64,000 nucleotides of DNA from Leptasterias polaris (lineage: Eukaryota; Echinodermata; Asteroidea; Forcipulatida; Asteriidae), in NCBI GenBank assembly GCA_037783415.1, contig JAZGTN010000178.1, forward strand, positions 1 to 64,000, read 5' to 3'. A program made the position numbers and the translations under genes. Shown piece after piece: positions 11,367 through 23,290 of the stretch. The notes below the pieces were generated by a model, which saw only the letters and a list, made by a program, of their open reading frames with translations, had not been told where the DNA came from and did no database searches. The first letter of the stretch is position 1. Each line of letters begins with the position of its first letter.

Positions 11367-11946
11367 CGCTCAAATCTGTCTAATAAAGAATATTTCAAGG
11401 GCCAGCAAAAAATTAATGAGGCTGACGCTCTGTTTTCTCCCTATTTAGTGGGGTGCATCCCTAAGCCCAACGGGATGGGTTGATGCTTGTACAAATCTTT
11501 GTAGGGATGTAGCAATACATGATAGGAATAACTTTACTGCTGATCAGCACAATGCGCATAATCACAATACGATAAGATACTATGAACGAATTTGAGGCCC
11601 CTTATTAACAATTTGTTTTAACCAAAACATGTTACGATCAAGCTCTGTTTCTAAGAATGACAACAATTATATGTAGTGGATTTGCTGTGTCACATGGTTA
11701 GGGGCAAGCTTTTGTTTAGCAACCTCCAGACTGGCAAAACTTGGTACCTTTGTGCTGCAATTTCATTGAACATTCTGTATAAGTGTTACCCATAGAAATA
11801 GAACCCGGAGAACGCTGAGTGTGTCATTGTGCGCGCGATTTCGTTGTGAGACCAATTTTATGGACGCGCGTACGCTATTTTTTAAAACGAGTGTATGGCT
11901 AGAGACGTACGCCGGGTGTTACGGCGCGCTGCCCATGGTAGCGAGG

Positions 11947-12981
11947 CAGGGGCCGATTTCACTAACGCGTTTTGATCATCGCAAACGCCGAAACCGATCG
12001 CTAAATCCAAAAACCATCGCAACTTAGCGATGGATTTTGAATAACGATTTCACTAAATCTTTGCGACGAACTTACTCATCGCAAAACAATTATTAGCGAT
12101 GAGCAACTTGCGATGACTCGTTAGTGTCCGCAAAGTATAAGTTCATCGCAAATTTATGATAAATTGCGCCGTTTTGTGCCTAGATGTTATTATTGGTGTA
12201 CGTCTTGACGGTAGTTTGTCCGTGAATTAAAGAGTAAAATTACGTTATTTTCATTCCCAGTCTTTTACTGGGAGACTCGGGAAACCCTTAATCTCTAACG
12301 AGAGAGCTTAAAATCGGTAAAAAGGAGATCTCCATCTATTGGGTGCAATTATTTTAGCCAGCATTTTGGCCAACATTAATGTAGGCCTATTGATATTGCA
12401 TCAAGAATTCAGCCTTTCCAATTTAATATCATGTACCAATTTTCGGTGACAACACTTTTGACGTTATCTATACATGATTTAACCAGTTTTGTCAAATGTT
12501 CATAAATCTCTACGTTACATTATTATTATTTACAAAATGTTATAAAATTAATTATATTAATACTAATAATAGGCCTACAAATGAAACAAGTTGAATATGA
12601 TTTCATGTGAACCTTTTTAAATGAATGCTTAAACATTAATATAGTCCACCTGTTGTTATTTTTGATGCACCAGCATGAAAATTATTTACATTTAAACTGC
12701 AATTTATGCATTTCGTTTTTAATCGAACCGCGGCAACAACATTTTGACATTAAGACGTCCACCATGCGAGGACCGACGATTTTTTGGCGGGCTATGTTAA
12801 AGGTCACTACATTTAGCCTCGTACAAAACATTTATTTTCCTTTTAATATCATCGCAACTGCGATGACTTTAGTGAAACGCAAAATCATCGGCGTCGCAAG
12901 TGCGATGGATTTGCGGTTTGCGATCTCATCGCAAGTGTGATAGCGATGATCGCAAAAAGGGACTTTAGTGAAATCGGCCCC
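11947..12981. mobile_element. Nested DNA element with ggggccgatttcactaa termini
   Basis: The termini caggggccgatttcactaa and ttagtgaaatcggcccc are inverted. The interior is rich in scattered atcgcaa/ttgcgat words near both ends, resembling subterminal binding motifs. No coding sequence is recognised. Confidence 0.7.
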
Positions 12982-13126
12982 AGGGCTCGATTTCACAAAG
13001 AGTTAAGATTGATCGTTAGTGCAAATCCATCGCTTAGCAAAGTGTGATGTCACAATACAAATCACTATGGTAATAGTGACAACTCATCTTAAGATGAATC
13101 TTAGTGCTTTGTGAAATCGACCCCTG
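12981..13126. mobile_element. Small MITE, cagggctcgatttcacaaag termini
   Basis: About 146 bp with 20-bp inverted termini (one mismatch), abutting the previous element directly. The terminus resembles a MITE family common in marine invertebrate genomes (from memory, unverified). Confidence 0.7.
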
Positions 13127-13326
13127 GTCAGTGATAAGCCAGTGATAATATTTTGCCATACAGTAGACGTCATGAACATTGACCAATGAAAACACGTAGA
13201 AACGGTCTATGTGCGTTGCCATTTTGCCATACCCGCGTGTCTGTCACGTGATGATCATTTTGCCATACACAGACGACACAGAAGGCGGTCGAGCTCAGCG
13301 TTCTCCGGGTTCTATTTCTATGGTGT

Positions 13327-13880
13327 TACCCTTCTTTACTAACTACGCAAGAGCTTGCCCGAACCATTTGACTAAACAACACCGTTTTTAGTCTGCTGAA
13401 TTCTAAATAAGCGTTCACACGGAACAAGCAAACCATTGTACACCATCTTTGCGTGTGTGTCCCCCTCCCCTTCCCCCTGTACGCAAATCTCAATGCACGT
13501 CCGCCATATTTGCGTTTCTCCCTCACCCGGACCCCTGGGGGACGCCTATGCCAGTCACAGCCGCCCGTTCCCCGTGTGCGGCCAGCTGAACGCTGGTGTC
13601 ACACGAATCTTCTGCCGTGTGAGGATTGGAACTCCATCCGTCTAGTTGTCTGAACAAAAGTCAACTTCTATAATCTATATAATTAAAATCGGCGCTGCGA
13701 GATCCAACCGTCCGCTTGCGCTCGGTGACCTCGCCCCCGCGACGCGAGGTTGTCACTGGGCTGCCGTCTTGGGTCGTTGGGTTGCCATCTTGGATCGCTA
13801 TCTTACTCGACTGGTGTCCCGGCGGCGTGCCTACCGGACACTGGTTCTCGAGCCGAGCGCCATTTTTTTTCTCACGTGTG
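13327..13880. other. No gene recognised
   Basis: A GC-richer stretch, 13450-13870, with short ORFs in several frames, none resembling a known protein. It adjoins the truncated 3' end of the LINE. Confidence 0.35.
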
Positions 13881-13889
13881 ATTGGTCTG

Positions 13890-14654
13890 CTATTTCCTCG
13901 GTCTTCGGCACCACAATTTGAATGCGTCCACCTTTTTCGCGTCTTTCTGTGTCATAGTCCATGATTCTGATCCATATGTGGTGATTGAGAACACAGATGC
14001 CCTCAGTAGCTTCACGTTTGTAGATATACCCCTGCTTTTCCAAATGGTATCCACTTTGATAGCTTGTCTTTTTGCAATTGCCAGTCTTCTTCGTATTTTC
14101 TTTTCTTTACTGCCTTTACTGTTTATACAGGATCCCAAATATATGAACTCGTTGACTTCCACGATTGTTTCCCCATGCAAAATGAACTCCTTGTCTGTTT
14201 CGCTTCTTTCTTTGTCGATTACCATGATCTTTGTCTTTTTTGCATTCAGCAGAAGGCCTTTTTCCTTACTCACTCTTCTGGTGTTTTCCAGCATCGTCAT
14301 CAGTTCGCCCTTGCTGTTACACAGCAGTGTTGTATCGTCAGCGAAGCGCAAGTTATTAATCTTTACTCCTCCAATGCTTATGCCACCTTGCTCTTCCTCA
14401 AGAACTTCTTGCATGATGTTTTCTGCCTATATATTGTATAAGCAGGGGGACAAAATGCACCCTTGCCTGACTCCTCTGCCGATTTTGAACCATTCTGTAT
14501 CGCCGTAGCCTGTTCGTACATTAGCTTCCTGATCAGTATAGAGCTGGGCAATAAGGCCCACTAAATGTTCCGAGAATCCCATCTTCGTCATGTCTTCCCA
14601 AAGTTTTACATGGCTTACACAGTCAAATGCTTTCGCATAATCAATAAAGCACAT
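13890..14654 (-). pseudogene. LINE reverse transcriptase core, with in-frame stop
   Basis: The frame contains FIDYAKAFDCV, VRQGCILSPCLYN, FADDTTLL (the catalytic YADD box as FADD), LNAKKTK, YLGS and the C-terminal thumb-like region. One in-frame TAG lies between LYNI and AENIM (about 14424), otherwise the frame is continuous. It ends abruptly at a stop after KLWCRR, short of the usual LINE C-terminus. The plus-strand ORFs over the same interval are antisense shadows. Confidence 0.85.
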
Positions 14655-14659
14655 GTAGC

Positions 14660-15385
14660 GTTATCCCGCTAGTGTCTTATGTTTGGCGTACAAGCCGTCG
14701 TCGAGTTGCCTTTCCAGTCGAGTTTTCTGGCCCGTCGAGTTGTCAGACTGCCGAGTTGTCCGACGGACGAGTTGTCTGACATCCGTACTAGACGTTATTC
14801 CAATCTAACTCGCAAAATATGGTTGATGCGCTGGGGCCTAGCAAATTACCTACGTTCAAAGTCGCCTGGTTTGTATCTTAATTTTCTAAGACATTGTTCC
14901 CGGATTTGATGAGTAAACTATCATACATTCTATTCTAAGGAATACTTTGATCGAGATACTTGAACAGAATAAGCTGACACAGTCTTCAGCAAAGCACAGT
15001 AATTTATTGAGACAGTCGGACACTCACAAAGATATAGACCATGGGCTATCCCCCCCCCCTGCACCCCCTGGGGATTTTTGGAGACAACTATTTTTGGATA
15101 CCTTGACCATGTACCTTGTGAAATAATTTATGGTTGTCTGCAAACAAATTAGTGGTGGGTAGGACCGTGAGGGCGCTGTTTTCAAGATGGCCCCAAAAAT
15201 TTCACTAAATGGCATAATTTAGCCCCCAAAATCTGGCAAATATGTTTACATTTCTTGATTTGTAGTGAGAATAGTACCACAGAGCTGTTGAAATAAAGTA
15301 TATTTAGATTTTTGTTATAGAGGGCGCTTTTCAAAACGGTGGCACTAGAAGTCACCCAAGTAAAGTAGTAAGTAGGCGTTCTCCC
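14660..15385. mobile_element. Insertion splitting the LINE; contains a repeat shared with 21190-21340
   Basis: It sits between the LINE block ending EIREQR and the block starting with the FIDYAKAF motif. Inside, 15050-15190 (a C tract, then ctgcaccccctggggatttt) matches 21190-21340 in the opposite orientation. The short direct repeat catgt at both junctions could be a target duplication. The element class is unknown. Confidence 0.5.
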
Positions 15386-15700
15386 CTCCCCATGTGTTGC
15401 CTCTGCTCTCTGATTTCCTCCATTAGTTGAAGTAGAGTGAGTATTCCATCGATGGTGCTTCTATCAGATCTGAATTCTGACTGAGATTTGGTTCCATGAC
15501 CTGTTGGAGGCGTTATAGCAAGATTTCAGCTGAACATTTACCTACCAAACTAAGGAGAGAGATACCTCTGTATACGTAGTTGTCACACAAAAACTTGGCT
15601 CCTTTCTTGTACAGAATCGACATGTTCGCAATCTTGAGGTCGGTAGGGATGTTCTTGCGTAAATGTAGGTGCCTACAATCATGACATCTCCTCCACATTG
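15385..15700 (-). pseudogene. LINE reverse transcriptase N-terminal fragment
   Basis: The fragment encodes KNIPTDLKIANMSILYKKGA, then DNY.YRGISLLSLVGK, and further on a SEFRSDRSTIDGI-like motif in another frame. These are RT motifs 1-2 of RTE-like LINEs. Frameshifts separate the pieces. Confidence 0.7.
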
Positions 15701-15985
15701 CGGTAAAGCTCCATTTAATAAAGAGGCTAAAATAAAACATCCTTTTCGTCTGGCAACTCACATCTTTTATCTCCATGTAATTCCTTTTCCAAACAGTGGA
15801 GTTAATTGGATTATGCACAAACCAGTAGCGCTGCTGACTGCCCCAGGCAAACTAACTGCTCATCCATTAAGTTTAATGACCCCAGTAATTCAATGTACAC
15901 ACCCACTAATAATAAGTGAAAAGGATGAATACTTTCCGAGTTTTTGTGGCAAAACTCAGAAATTATATAATGGAGCTTTCCGGTA
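15700..15985. mobile_element. MITE inserted in the LINE
   Basis: Inverted termini carry aaagctccat (15705-15714) and atggagcttt (15969-15978). It interrupts the LINE RT between SPGPDGKTPE and its continuation at KNIPTDLK. Confidence 0.55.
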
Positions 15986-16962
15986 ATTTGTTAGTGTTTC
16001 AGGTGTTTTGCCATCTGGTCCAGGGCTTCTTTTAAACTTCGTCTATAATTGACTAGATTACCTCAGCCAGTATTGGTCCTGTTCCTAGGTCATGAATATC
16101 AAGGACCTGATTGTTGCCACTGCAGGTTGGTTTAGAAGAGTATAAATATGTTCCATCAATCTGGCTTTGATGTCTCGGGGGGTCGGGGGGTCGGAAGCTT
16201 TCCATCAGTGGTCATGATGGGATGAGAACTGCAAGATCTGGGACCATATCATGTTGAGAGATGTGTAGAAGTCGCGATAGTTTTTCCTCTGTGCAAACTT
16301 CTCAACTTTGTCTGCTCTGTCTTGGAACCATTTGTTTTTCAGGTCACGGATTCGACTTCGTAGTTCAGATCTGTCAAGTTGTCAGTCTGCAATCAGCTGG
16401 CGAATATAATATGATGACCATGAGCATTAAAACAGTCATTTTGATGTAATACACTCCCCTTCTGCCAAGAACCTATTTAGATGCATCTTGAAGGATCTGT
16501 GTGGTCGGTTTCCATGTTTTAACCTCACCTGTTAGATTGGCATTCAAAAATGCCTGTAGATCAGCGCACTTTTGAGGGTTCCTATAGCTGTTTGTAAGTT
16601 GATGAGTTGAATCTGGTGGTCACATGGTGAAAAATCTGCACCTTGTGATAAGCAACCTATGGTCTGTGAAGCAGTTTGTGCTCCGAAGCATGCGGGTGAC
16701 GCAAATGTCATTGAGTGCATTGGCATTCGCAAGGATCTGATCTATTTGATGCCATTGCTTGCATCTCATTAGCTGCCATATTCCCTTTAACTTGTTTTTC
16801 AATCTGAACAGTATCCGATTGACAGTCAGATTCGATTGTATACACATTTCCAGCAGTGGCAGGCTGTTCTGTTAGAATTCATCTTTCCTACACCATGTCT
16901 GCTAAATACACCAGGCCAAACTTCTCATTATTTTCCGACTCGTGTGAAGTCTTCAATCACAA

Positions 16963-17172
16963 TCACTTTTCCCTTTTTCTTAAAGATGATGCGATTAACT
17001 TCATACAGGCTTCTTTTTCATCATCTCGTCTCTGTATTGTTGGTGCATAAACACTGCTGAAAGTCACACTTTTGCCAGATTGAAGCACTGATGTCATGGT
17101 CATGAGTCTGTCATTTATAGCAGTCGATTCACTTACTAGGTCATTCGAGATGGCAACACCAACACCTGCCAT
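16963..17172 (-). pseudogene. LINE endonuclease fragment
   Basis: The frame GVGVAISNDLV, then INDRLMTM and VYAPT, matches the central block of the exonuclease-endonuclease-phosphatase fold in RTE-like elements. The catalytic C-terminal DHRLL motif appears in another fragment at 16620-16847. Confidence 0.7.
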
Positions 17173-17699
17173 GCAGTGTAAGTCTGTGATTTCTCGATAA
17201 AAACATCCATCTGCAGCCTCTGCAGCTCTATAGTTTAAGGGCAGAGGCTCTCTTCAGGTAAAACAGAGCTCCTTGTGTCGTTCACCGTTCGTAGGTTTCA
17301 AAAACCGAGCTTCAGTTTGTTTTTGAGTTCTATTGATTTCGTACCGCAAAGAGGATTGGCTCTGGCTGCGACTAGCCAGACACCAGCAGGTGAGATGACC
17401 GATGTTTACCCTAACTTTTCTAAGGGCTCCCCAACTTGGAGGGCTCAGCGAGACATCGTTCAGCGACAGTTACCAGACCATGACTGCTGTACAGGCACAT
17501 CTCTGCTACATACTTCCTGGCAATCTCACTGCAGAGAGCGCGTCGCCGTAGGACTTTGATGCAACTCCAACCAAAGTAGGTGATCGACATGCGCCTGAAA
17601 AAAGTGGCTGCGCAAACACTCCCTTGAACACGCCAGAACCTCAGTGTTTTGAGAACTGCCATGCTGTCAGACGAGTAGCAGAACAGCAGCTGCCGAAGG

Positions 17700-19090
17700 C
17701 AAACTGATATACCACTTAAAAGGGCCTATGAAGTGGGGTTTTTTAGTTTGTTTTTTAGTTTTATTAAATCAGTTCATATGAAAATATATTATTTTTCATA
17801 ACTGTTTTGTGTCTGGAGTGATTTTTTTAATTTTAATTCAATATAAAAAAATACCCCCCGAAACTTTCGTATTTTGGACGCCACAAGAGGGCGCTGTTCG
17901 TGATGTACACAAAGGCAGCGGCTCCCAAATCGAGATCAGCCATGGTTTGGTGCCCAGGCGCGCAACGGATACCAGTTTAAGTACACATCCGAGTCGAGTC
18001 GTCCACCGAACATGTCGGATTGGACGCACGCACACAAGTGTGTAACAGCCTGCAATCGTGGACCCTCCTTTGTTCAACTCTTTGTGATAGCAACCGTGGA
18101 CCACAATGCTTTCCTTTGTGATAGCAACCGTGGAACTATTGTCCTCTTTTGTTATAGGTTCCCGGTTTGAATGTGGTTACCTACTCAAACACACACCATA
18201 CCGATGGACAATAAATAACGCAGCCATATTTTGGGGGTGGAATATAAATCTTCAGAAGTACGTATTCAGTCAGTGGACTATTGATACATTCTATAAAATT
18301 ACATGTATATATTAGAATATAATATCAGATATGATGTCGTCAACAATAATGCGAAAAATATATGTTGGTATAACATGAACTGGACTGCGGTGCTTGGGGG
18401 TATTGTGAATTGTGTGCACGGACGGGTACGAACTTTACAACAAACAGCCAAAATTATTTACCCTGAGTTTTTCCCGCTTCCAAAAAGCATCTCTCCTAGT
18501 CTCCGGTCGTTTCGCAGCCTTTTGCTTAGTGGAAATATTGTTGGAACGGCATCTGGCAACAGCATGGCCTTATACTTCATGCCAAATTGGTTGCGAAGGC
18601 CACGTTCAAAGCAACTTGGCTCACTGGTGGGCAGAGCATAGGCTGCTCGGGTCGCTCCGTCCAGACCATTTGGCTCTGGTCAGCTTCACATTCGCCGTCC
18701 ATATCCGTCTGAATTTTGGGTCCGATGGCAATTTATGGACACTAACTGCATCTTTAGTGGTATTGCTACACCCAGCAGCAACACACCTTGATGGCATTTG
18801 TTAAAATCAACGTAAAAAGACCCCAAAAGAGAGAGACAAATTTCTTCGAACTTGTTCCTTCTGTGCAGTGTTTGCATGGCCCCGGCCCACGCACGACGTA
18901 TGACTAGTCGTTCTGTTGAGTGCCTTTGTTTACGTCACGGATTTTTTGTTAATGAGGAGGTATGGGTGGGGCGCGGCGGCCCACCTAAATTTCGAAATGA
19001 TTTTTTTAATGGTGTAAAATGGCTTGTGAAAAAAGAATTATATATATATATATTAGTTGTAATAGGCATACTTTATTGTTTACAGCATTA
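17700..19090. mobile_element. Repeat unit carrying THAP copy 1
   Basis: The flanks share words with the second THAP copy (gagggcgctgttcgtga near 17888 and ggcgctgttcgtgacgtca near 52924). Boundaries are not resolved. The rest of the interval has no recognisable gene. Confidence 0.4.
18458..18797 (-). pseudogene. THAP-domain relic, copy 1 (one frameshift)
   Basis: The minus strand encodes a THAP zinc finger: C-x4-C near the N-terminus (CVAAGC), a conserved Trp (IWTAN), C-x2-H (CSAH), and, after a frameshift at the position following that His, the AVPTIF box that closes THAP domains, then a stop at 18458. THAP domains bind DNA and occur in P-element/Kolobok transposases and in host factors. 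The surrounding sequence is shared with 52915-53740, so this is probably part of a mobile repeat. No transposase catalytic domain follows. Confidence 0.75.
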
Positions 19091-19459
19091 AAAAATTATA
19101 TTTCATAGGCCATTTAACATCTCCCATCTTCGCTGCTGCCCGAAGACCTCGGTTTGATATCAGAGTGTCCTTCTCCTAGGTGGGCTGTTGTCCTTAGCCC
19201 GCGCACACCCACTCTTCTCGTTTGACTCTAGTAAGAGCGTTGAGACTATTAATTCAGATCCAGATCCAGGTGAACAGCCTGCCATGGCTGACAAGCCCCA
19301 TCTGCTTGAGCAATCCGGTTTTCAACAGGGATCGGCACAAGAAGCCAGGCAGTAGGAGTTTGTCTACGAGAGGCTATTTGAGACGCGGACCTTAAACCTT
19401 GGAGTCAGACCGTCTATAGTTCCCGTCGTCTGCAGCTTTCTCAGCGGTCGCACACACAA

Positions 19460-20622
19460 TACTAAACTCAATGGTCATTTTTCATCCACCAAGTCAATCT
19501 CTTGTGGCGTTCCTCAAGGAACCAAATTGGGTCCAATACTTTTTCTTGTTCTTGTTAACGATGCTTCAATAGAATGCTGTAGACGATGGAAATTATTACG
19601 TGGATGATCTGACTCTGGGGGAAATTGTCCAACATGGTCAACAACAAAGACTACAAACTCACCTTAACAACTTAACTATTTGGTGTAAGGATAACGATGT
19701 TTTACCTAAGCCTTCCAAATGTAAGAGTATGATAATCAGTTTCTTAAAGCGCCAAGTACCAGTATCACAACTTATCATTAACTCAAGTAACTTAAGTCAG
19801 GTGTCTCATTTGAAATTACTGGGAGTAACTATTCAGAGTGACCTTAAATGGAACTTGCACATTACTGACATGGTTTCAAAGGCTTCTCGTAGACTTTACA
19901 CTTTATGTATACTTAAGAAAGCCAAGGTTCCTGTGTTTGACATACTTGCAGTTTACATTTGTTACATAAGACCAGTTCTTGAGTATGCCTGCCAAGTATG
20001 GCACACTTCAATAAGCAAGGAGCAAATTAATTCTTTAGAACGTGTGCAGAAACGAGCCCTTCGTATTATTTTAGGCTACGGGTACAATACCTATCCACAT
20101 GCTCTTACTAATTTGAATATTCCCACTTTAGAAATTAGACTTGATAATATGTTGCTTAAGTTTGGTAATAATCTTCGATGCTCAACTAAATTTCGTCACT
20201 TACTACCTCCGGAAAAAACTAACACTTGTGGTATGCAACTTAGAGCAGCTTCGACACCTGGCTTTCACATACCAAAATGCAATACTGAGCGCTACAGAAA
20301 ATCCACGCTGCCCTCACTAGCCAGAATCATGAAATAACTTGTCCGGTTTCTGGGGAAATTTTAAATTAATAATTGTGACGCATGGCGGTGCATGCCAGTG
20401 TCTGAAGTTTATTGAGAGTGTTGTCTCCCATTTTTAAAATCAAGTTTTAAAACGTTTTTCTATAATGCTAGTTTGCAACTATACTATTGTGTGTGTGTAT
20501 TAATGTATGCTTTTACCCGGTTTTGTTAATTTTTTATTTCTTAACTTTGTAAATTTGAATGGTGTCAGCCTTTTGGTTGTTTTTTGATTCAAATGAATAA
20601 ACCATCAATAATAATAATATAC
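19460..20622 (+). mobile_element. 5'-truncated CR1/L2-like LINE
   Basis: The element starts within the RT domain (SCGVPQGTKLGPILF at about 19498, one frame) and continues after a frameshift into the 245-residue RT C-terminal frame at 19600-20337. It ends in an (aat)n-like tail at about 20600-20622, typical of CR1/L2-clade LINEs. The 5' half, endonuclease included, is missing, as usual for dead-on-arrival copies. Confidence 0.8.
19600..20337 (+). pseudogene. LINE RT C-terminal fragment (245 residues)
   Basis: It opens at the catalytic box (VDDLTL), followed by WCKDNDV...PSKCK, the LLGVTI motif, LYTLCILKKA, YIRPVLEYACQVWH and QKRALRIILG, in the order of the RT palm/thumb and C-terminal region of CR1-like ORF2. 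Upstream RT motifs are in a different frame, so the gene is broken. The frame itself is intact to the stop at 20337. Confidence 0.85.
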
Positions 20623-20639
20623 TATGGGACTTTTTATGA

Positions 20640-22700
20640 GTGAGAAATGGCTCAACACTTGACACAATCCTGGTAATTTTCCTATTCCTTTGACCTCAAG
20701 AAGTCAGTTAGCAGTTTCTAATGTTGACTGTTTGGTTTGCTTTTGAATATTTGTTTTCTGTAAGGTTTAAAGGGCCATCTGGACCTTTGTACACTAGTGT
20801 AGTATTATAAATAATTGTAATAATAATTAATAATATTTGTAGAGCCAACATCCTTGCCAACATGGCGACAGATTAGCTTAACTTAATGACTGCCCAAATG
20901 TCCATCATTAGATGAATTGAAACATCCACTGACACGTGTGAAAACGTGAGTAAAAACCCTATGGAGAAAAGTTGTGGGCGTTTCTAATATAAAAATTGTA
21001 ACACTAATAGATTGAGCGAGTCTGGATTAAATGTTCGCCTTCAAACATGTTAAAACAATGGGTTGCCAATAAAGCATCCTCTATCATAGCTTCTTACGTA
21101 CACATTTCTGTTTAAAAGGCCCATATTACTATATTGCCACAGAAAAACAGCTTAAAAATCCTCTAATAATCGTTGGAAACATCTATCATATGCTTCTTTG
21201 GCAGCCATTTTGAAAAAGCGCCCTCACGGTCTGACTCACCACCAGGAATTTTGCAGACACTCTGATTTCAATAGCCCATAGGATAAGGTTTCCAAAAATA
21301 CCGGTCTCCAAAAATCCCCAGGGGGTGCAGGGTTTCGGTATTTGGCCCATGCACTAATATGCTTATAGTCGAAGTGTCAATGTTCTCAAATATTCCACAA
21401 AATTATGTAACCCATTGTTAGTTTGTAGTCGAGAGATAGTTAGGATATGGGGAAGCTGAAGTCGTCTGTCTTACTCTTTTATTCTTTAATCTGTAATTAG
21501 TGCAGACAGAAAATCACGTTACAATGAGTCCGTGCACCAATATCAAAATGACTAATGCATCAAATCCTTCATTACTTATGTGAGGTTACTAAATAAATTA
21601 TTTTAAAAAGTAAAACATAAAGGGGTCATGCCTTTTACTAGGTGTAGACAGGAAATCACGTTACATTGAGTTATTGCACCAATATCAGAATGACGCACTG
21701 GGAAGCGCAATAGTATCAATGTAGAGGACGCTTCGTAATTTGAATAATAAAGCAATTCTTAACAATGAGAACGTGATAAAATGAATATACAAGTTTTACC
21801 ATGAGCACGCGGAAGTGAAAGTAATGGTGAACATAAACGATTTGCAATGGTCCGTTACAATTATATGAATGGGGAAAATAGATGGAGAAAGCTAAAACTG
21901 ATCATAACTTTTGCTGACAGGCCTGAAACGAGAATTTCAAAACCGCTTGTCTGTGATGCTGTTTGAAGTCTTCTCTCTTTTTATGATAGATCTCCACATT
22001 GATGGGATTCACCTGAGTCTGTGGTTTCGCTGCAGCCATAACTAACATTAACTTCTTATGGTATATCTTCAACATCCTCAATTCCCTTCAAGGCCTACTG
22101 TTATTTTTTGTTTCTTTTACGTGTAACCCACGGGTGCGGATGCTATGGATGGATGCTTTCCGTGGAGAGATGTCTGCCAGGACGAGAAGCTGCCTTGGTG
22201 TCGCATCATCAACTGGTTCTGCTACCCGCGACAGCAGAGTTTAGTTTAGTGTGTAACATTAATATGCTAGATTACTTATTTGTAGATATTTGATCGGGAG
22301 GACTGTGTTAAGCTGCTAGCAACTCGAGTAATAGAAGTCTCAATGGTCTGGACTCAAATAGTTTAGGTTTGCAATCTCTACATCATTAGAAAGTTCTTCA
22401 AAATCTCAACAAGCACTACAAAAAATGTGACCCCATTTGCCCCTGACTTCCGGATCATACCGGAATATGATGTTTAATTTTTGAAAAACTCGTAACTCCT
22501 GAACCATTCATTGGAATGATAAGGTAAAATGTCACCAACTCATTCAATCACTCAGCACGAACACCTTGTTTTGTAGTAACAAAAACTGAATCTCTAGTTT
22601 GTTACTGTAACTATTTTGTGTGCCTTTTATTTTTATTTGTTTAATTGCGGGAAAGCTGCATTAAATAATTTCCAGTTTGGCTCCAAAAGCTCGCATAGTA
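20640..22700. other. Intergenic or intronic repeats, no gene recognised
   Basis: It includes a fragment at 21190-21340 shared in inverse orientation with 15050-15190 (gggggtgcaggg block), and two direct copies of a short repeat (21495-21550 and 21641-21695: cagacagaaaatcacgttac, caccaatatca.aatgac). Nothing else is recognised. Confidence 0.45.
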
Positions 22701-22722
22701 GATATCATTTTACAGAGCTGGT

Positions 22723-23290
22723 GTGTTAACATTGAATTACTTGGGTCATGAAACTGAACCCTCAAACGAGGCACCTGTTTTGGCCGAAGTTATATTCGGC
22801 ACCTTGTCAGTTGTGACTGCCACACGTAATAAATCACTTAAGAGGGCTCGGGAAGGGCTTATCTCCCATTTTCTAACCGCAGAAACTGTCAGCAAGACAT
22901 CAAAGGACTCCCAGCCAGTTGGTGAACAATCATCTCTCTGGGCCCTCAGACTTATGGCGACTTTACGCCTGAGTTGTTTTCATTGGCATTAACCAGGCGG
23001 TCATTGCTTGTGTACAAATCAATGGGGAAATTTGTGTACATGCGCCCTGGAGTTTTTGTTTTGTTTCTCCACCCACTTTGACCGAGTCACCGACCCCTGT
23101 TGATTGACACCCCTTTTAGACTGTATTTAATGGTACAGGGGACCCTATCATTGAGTATGGCATGGCTGGGATTTACCACGTGGGTATTGTTATGTTTTTC
23201 TTGACTTGTGCCAAGCGCGACTGACCACGTCACACGCTGCAGGGTTTGGAGAGCAGTTAATTTGCCTGTCGGCAGTCATGGCAAAATGAG
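22723..23290 (+). repeat. Dispersed direct repeat, copy 1 (partner at 25075-25600)
   Basis: About 550 bp align by eye with 25075-25600 in the same orientation, including tcaaaggactcccagccagt and atttaccacgtggg. The copies differ by point changes and small indels. Coding potential is not convincing in either copy. Confidence 0.7.

Larger units (their letters stand above)
11790..13323. mobile_element. DNA element with 30-bp TIRs, host of two nested MITEs
   Basis: The 30-bp inverted repeats starting ccatagaaatagaacccgga (left) and ending in its complement (right) are flanked by the direct repeat tgttac at 11784-11789 and 13324-13329, taken as the target duplication. Much of the inside is later insertions (11947-12981 and 12981-13126). 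No transposase frame is seen. Confidence 0.75.
13880..17690 (-). mobile_element. Decayed non-LTR retrotransposon (RTE/'craniofacial development protein 2-like' type)
   Basis: On the minus strand, from high to low coordinates: apurinic endonuclease fragments (17172-16963, GVGVAISNDLV...INDRLMTM...YAPT; 16847-16620, with the WHQIDQILA and DHRLLI motifs), RT start SPGPDGKTPE near 16020, RT DNYRGISLLSL near 15570, a SQSEFRSDRSTID-like block near 15460, and the RT core and C-terminus at 14654-13890. Frames are broken repeatedly and the C-terminus is cut at 13890. Two insertions split it (about 14660-15385 and 15700-15985). Confidence 0.75.

Noticed and set aside
13882..14508. 208-residue plus-strand ORF
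   Set aside because: Antisense shadow of the LINE reverse transcriptase, which has real motifs on the minus strand.
18412..18804. 130-residue plus-strand ORF
   Set aside because: Antisense of the THAP relic. The minus strand carries the zinc-finger pattern and AVPTIF.
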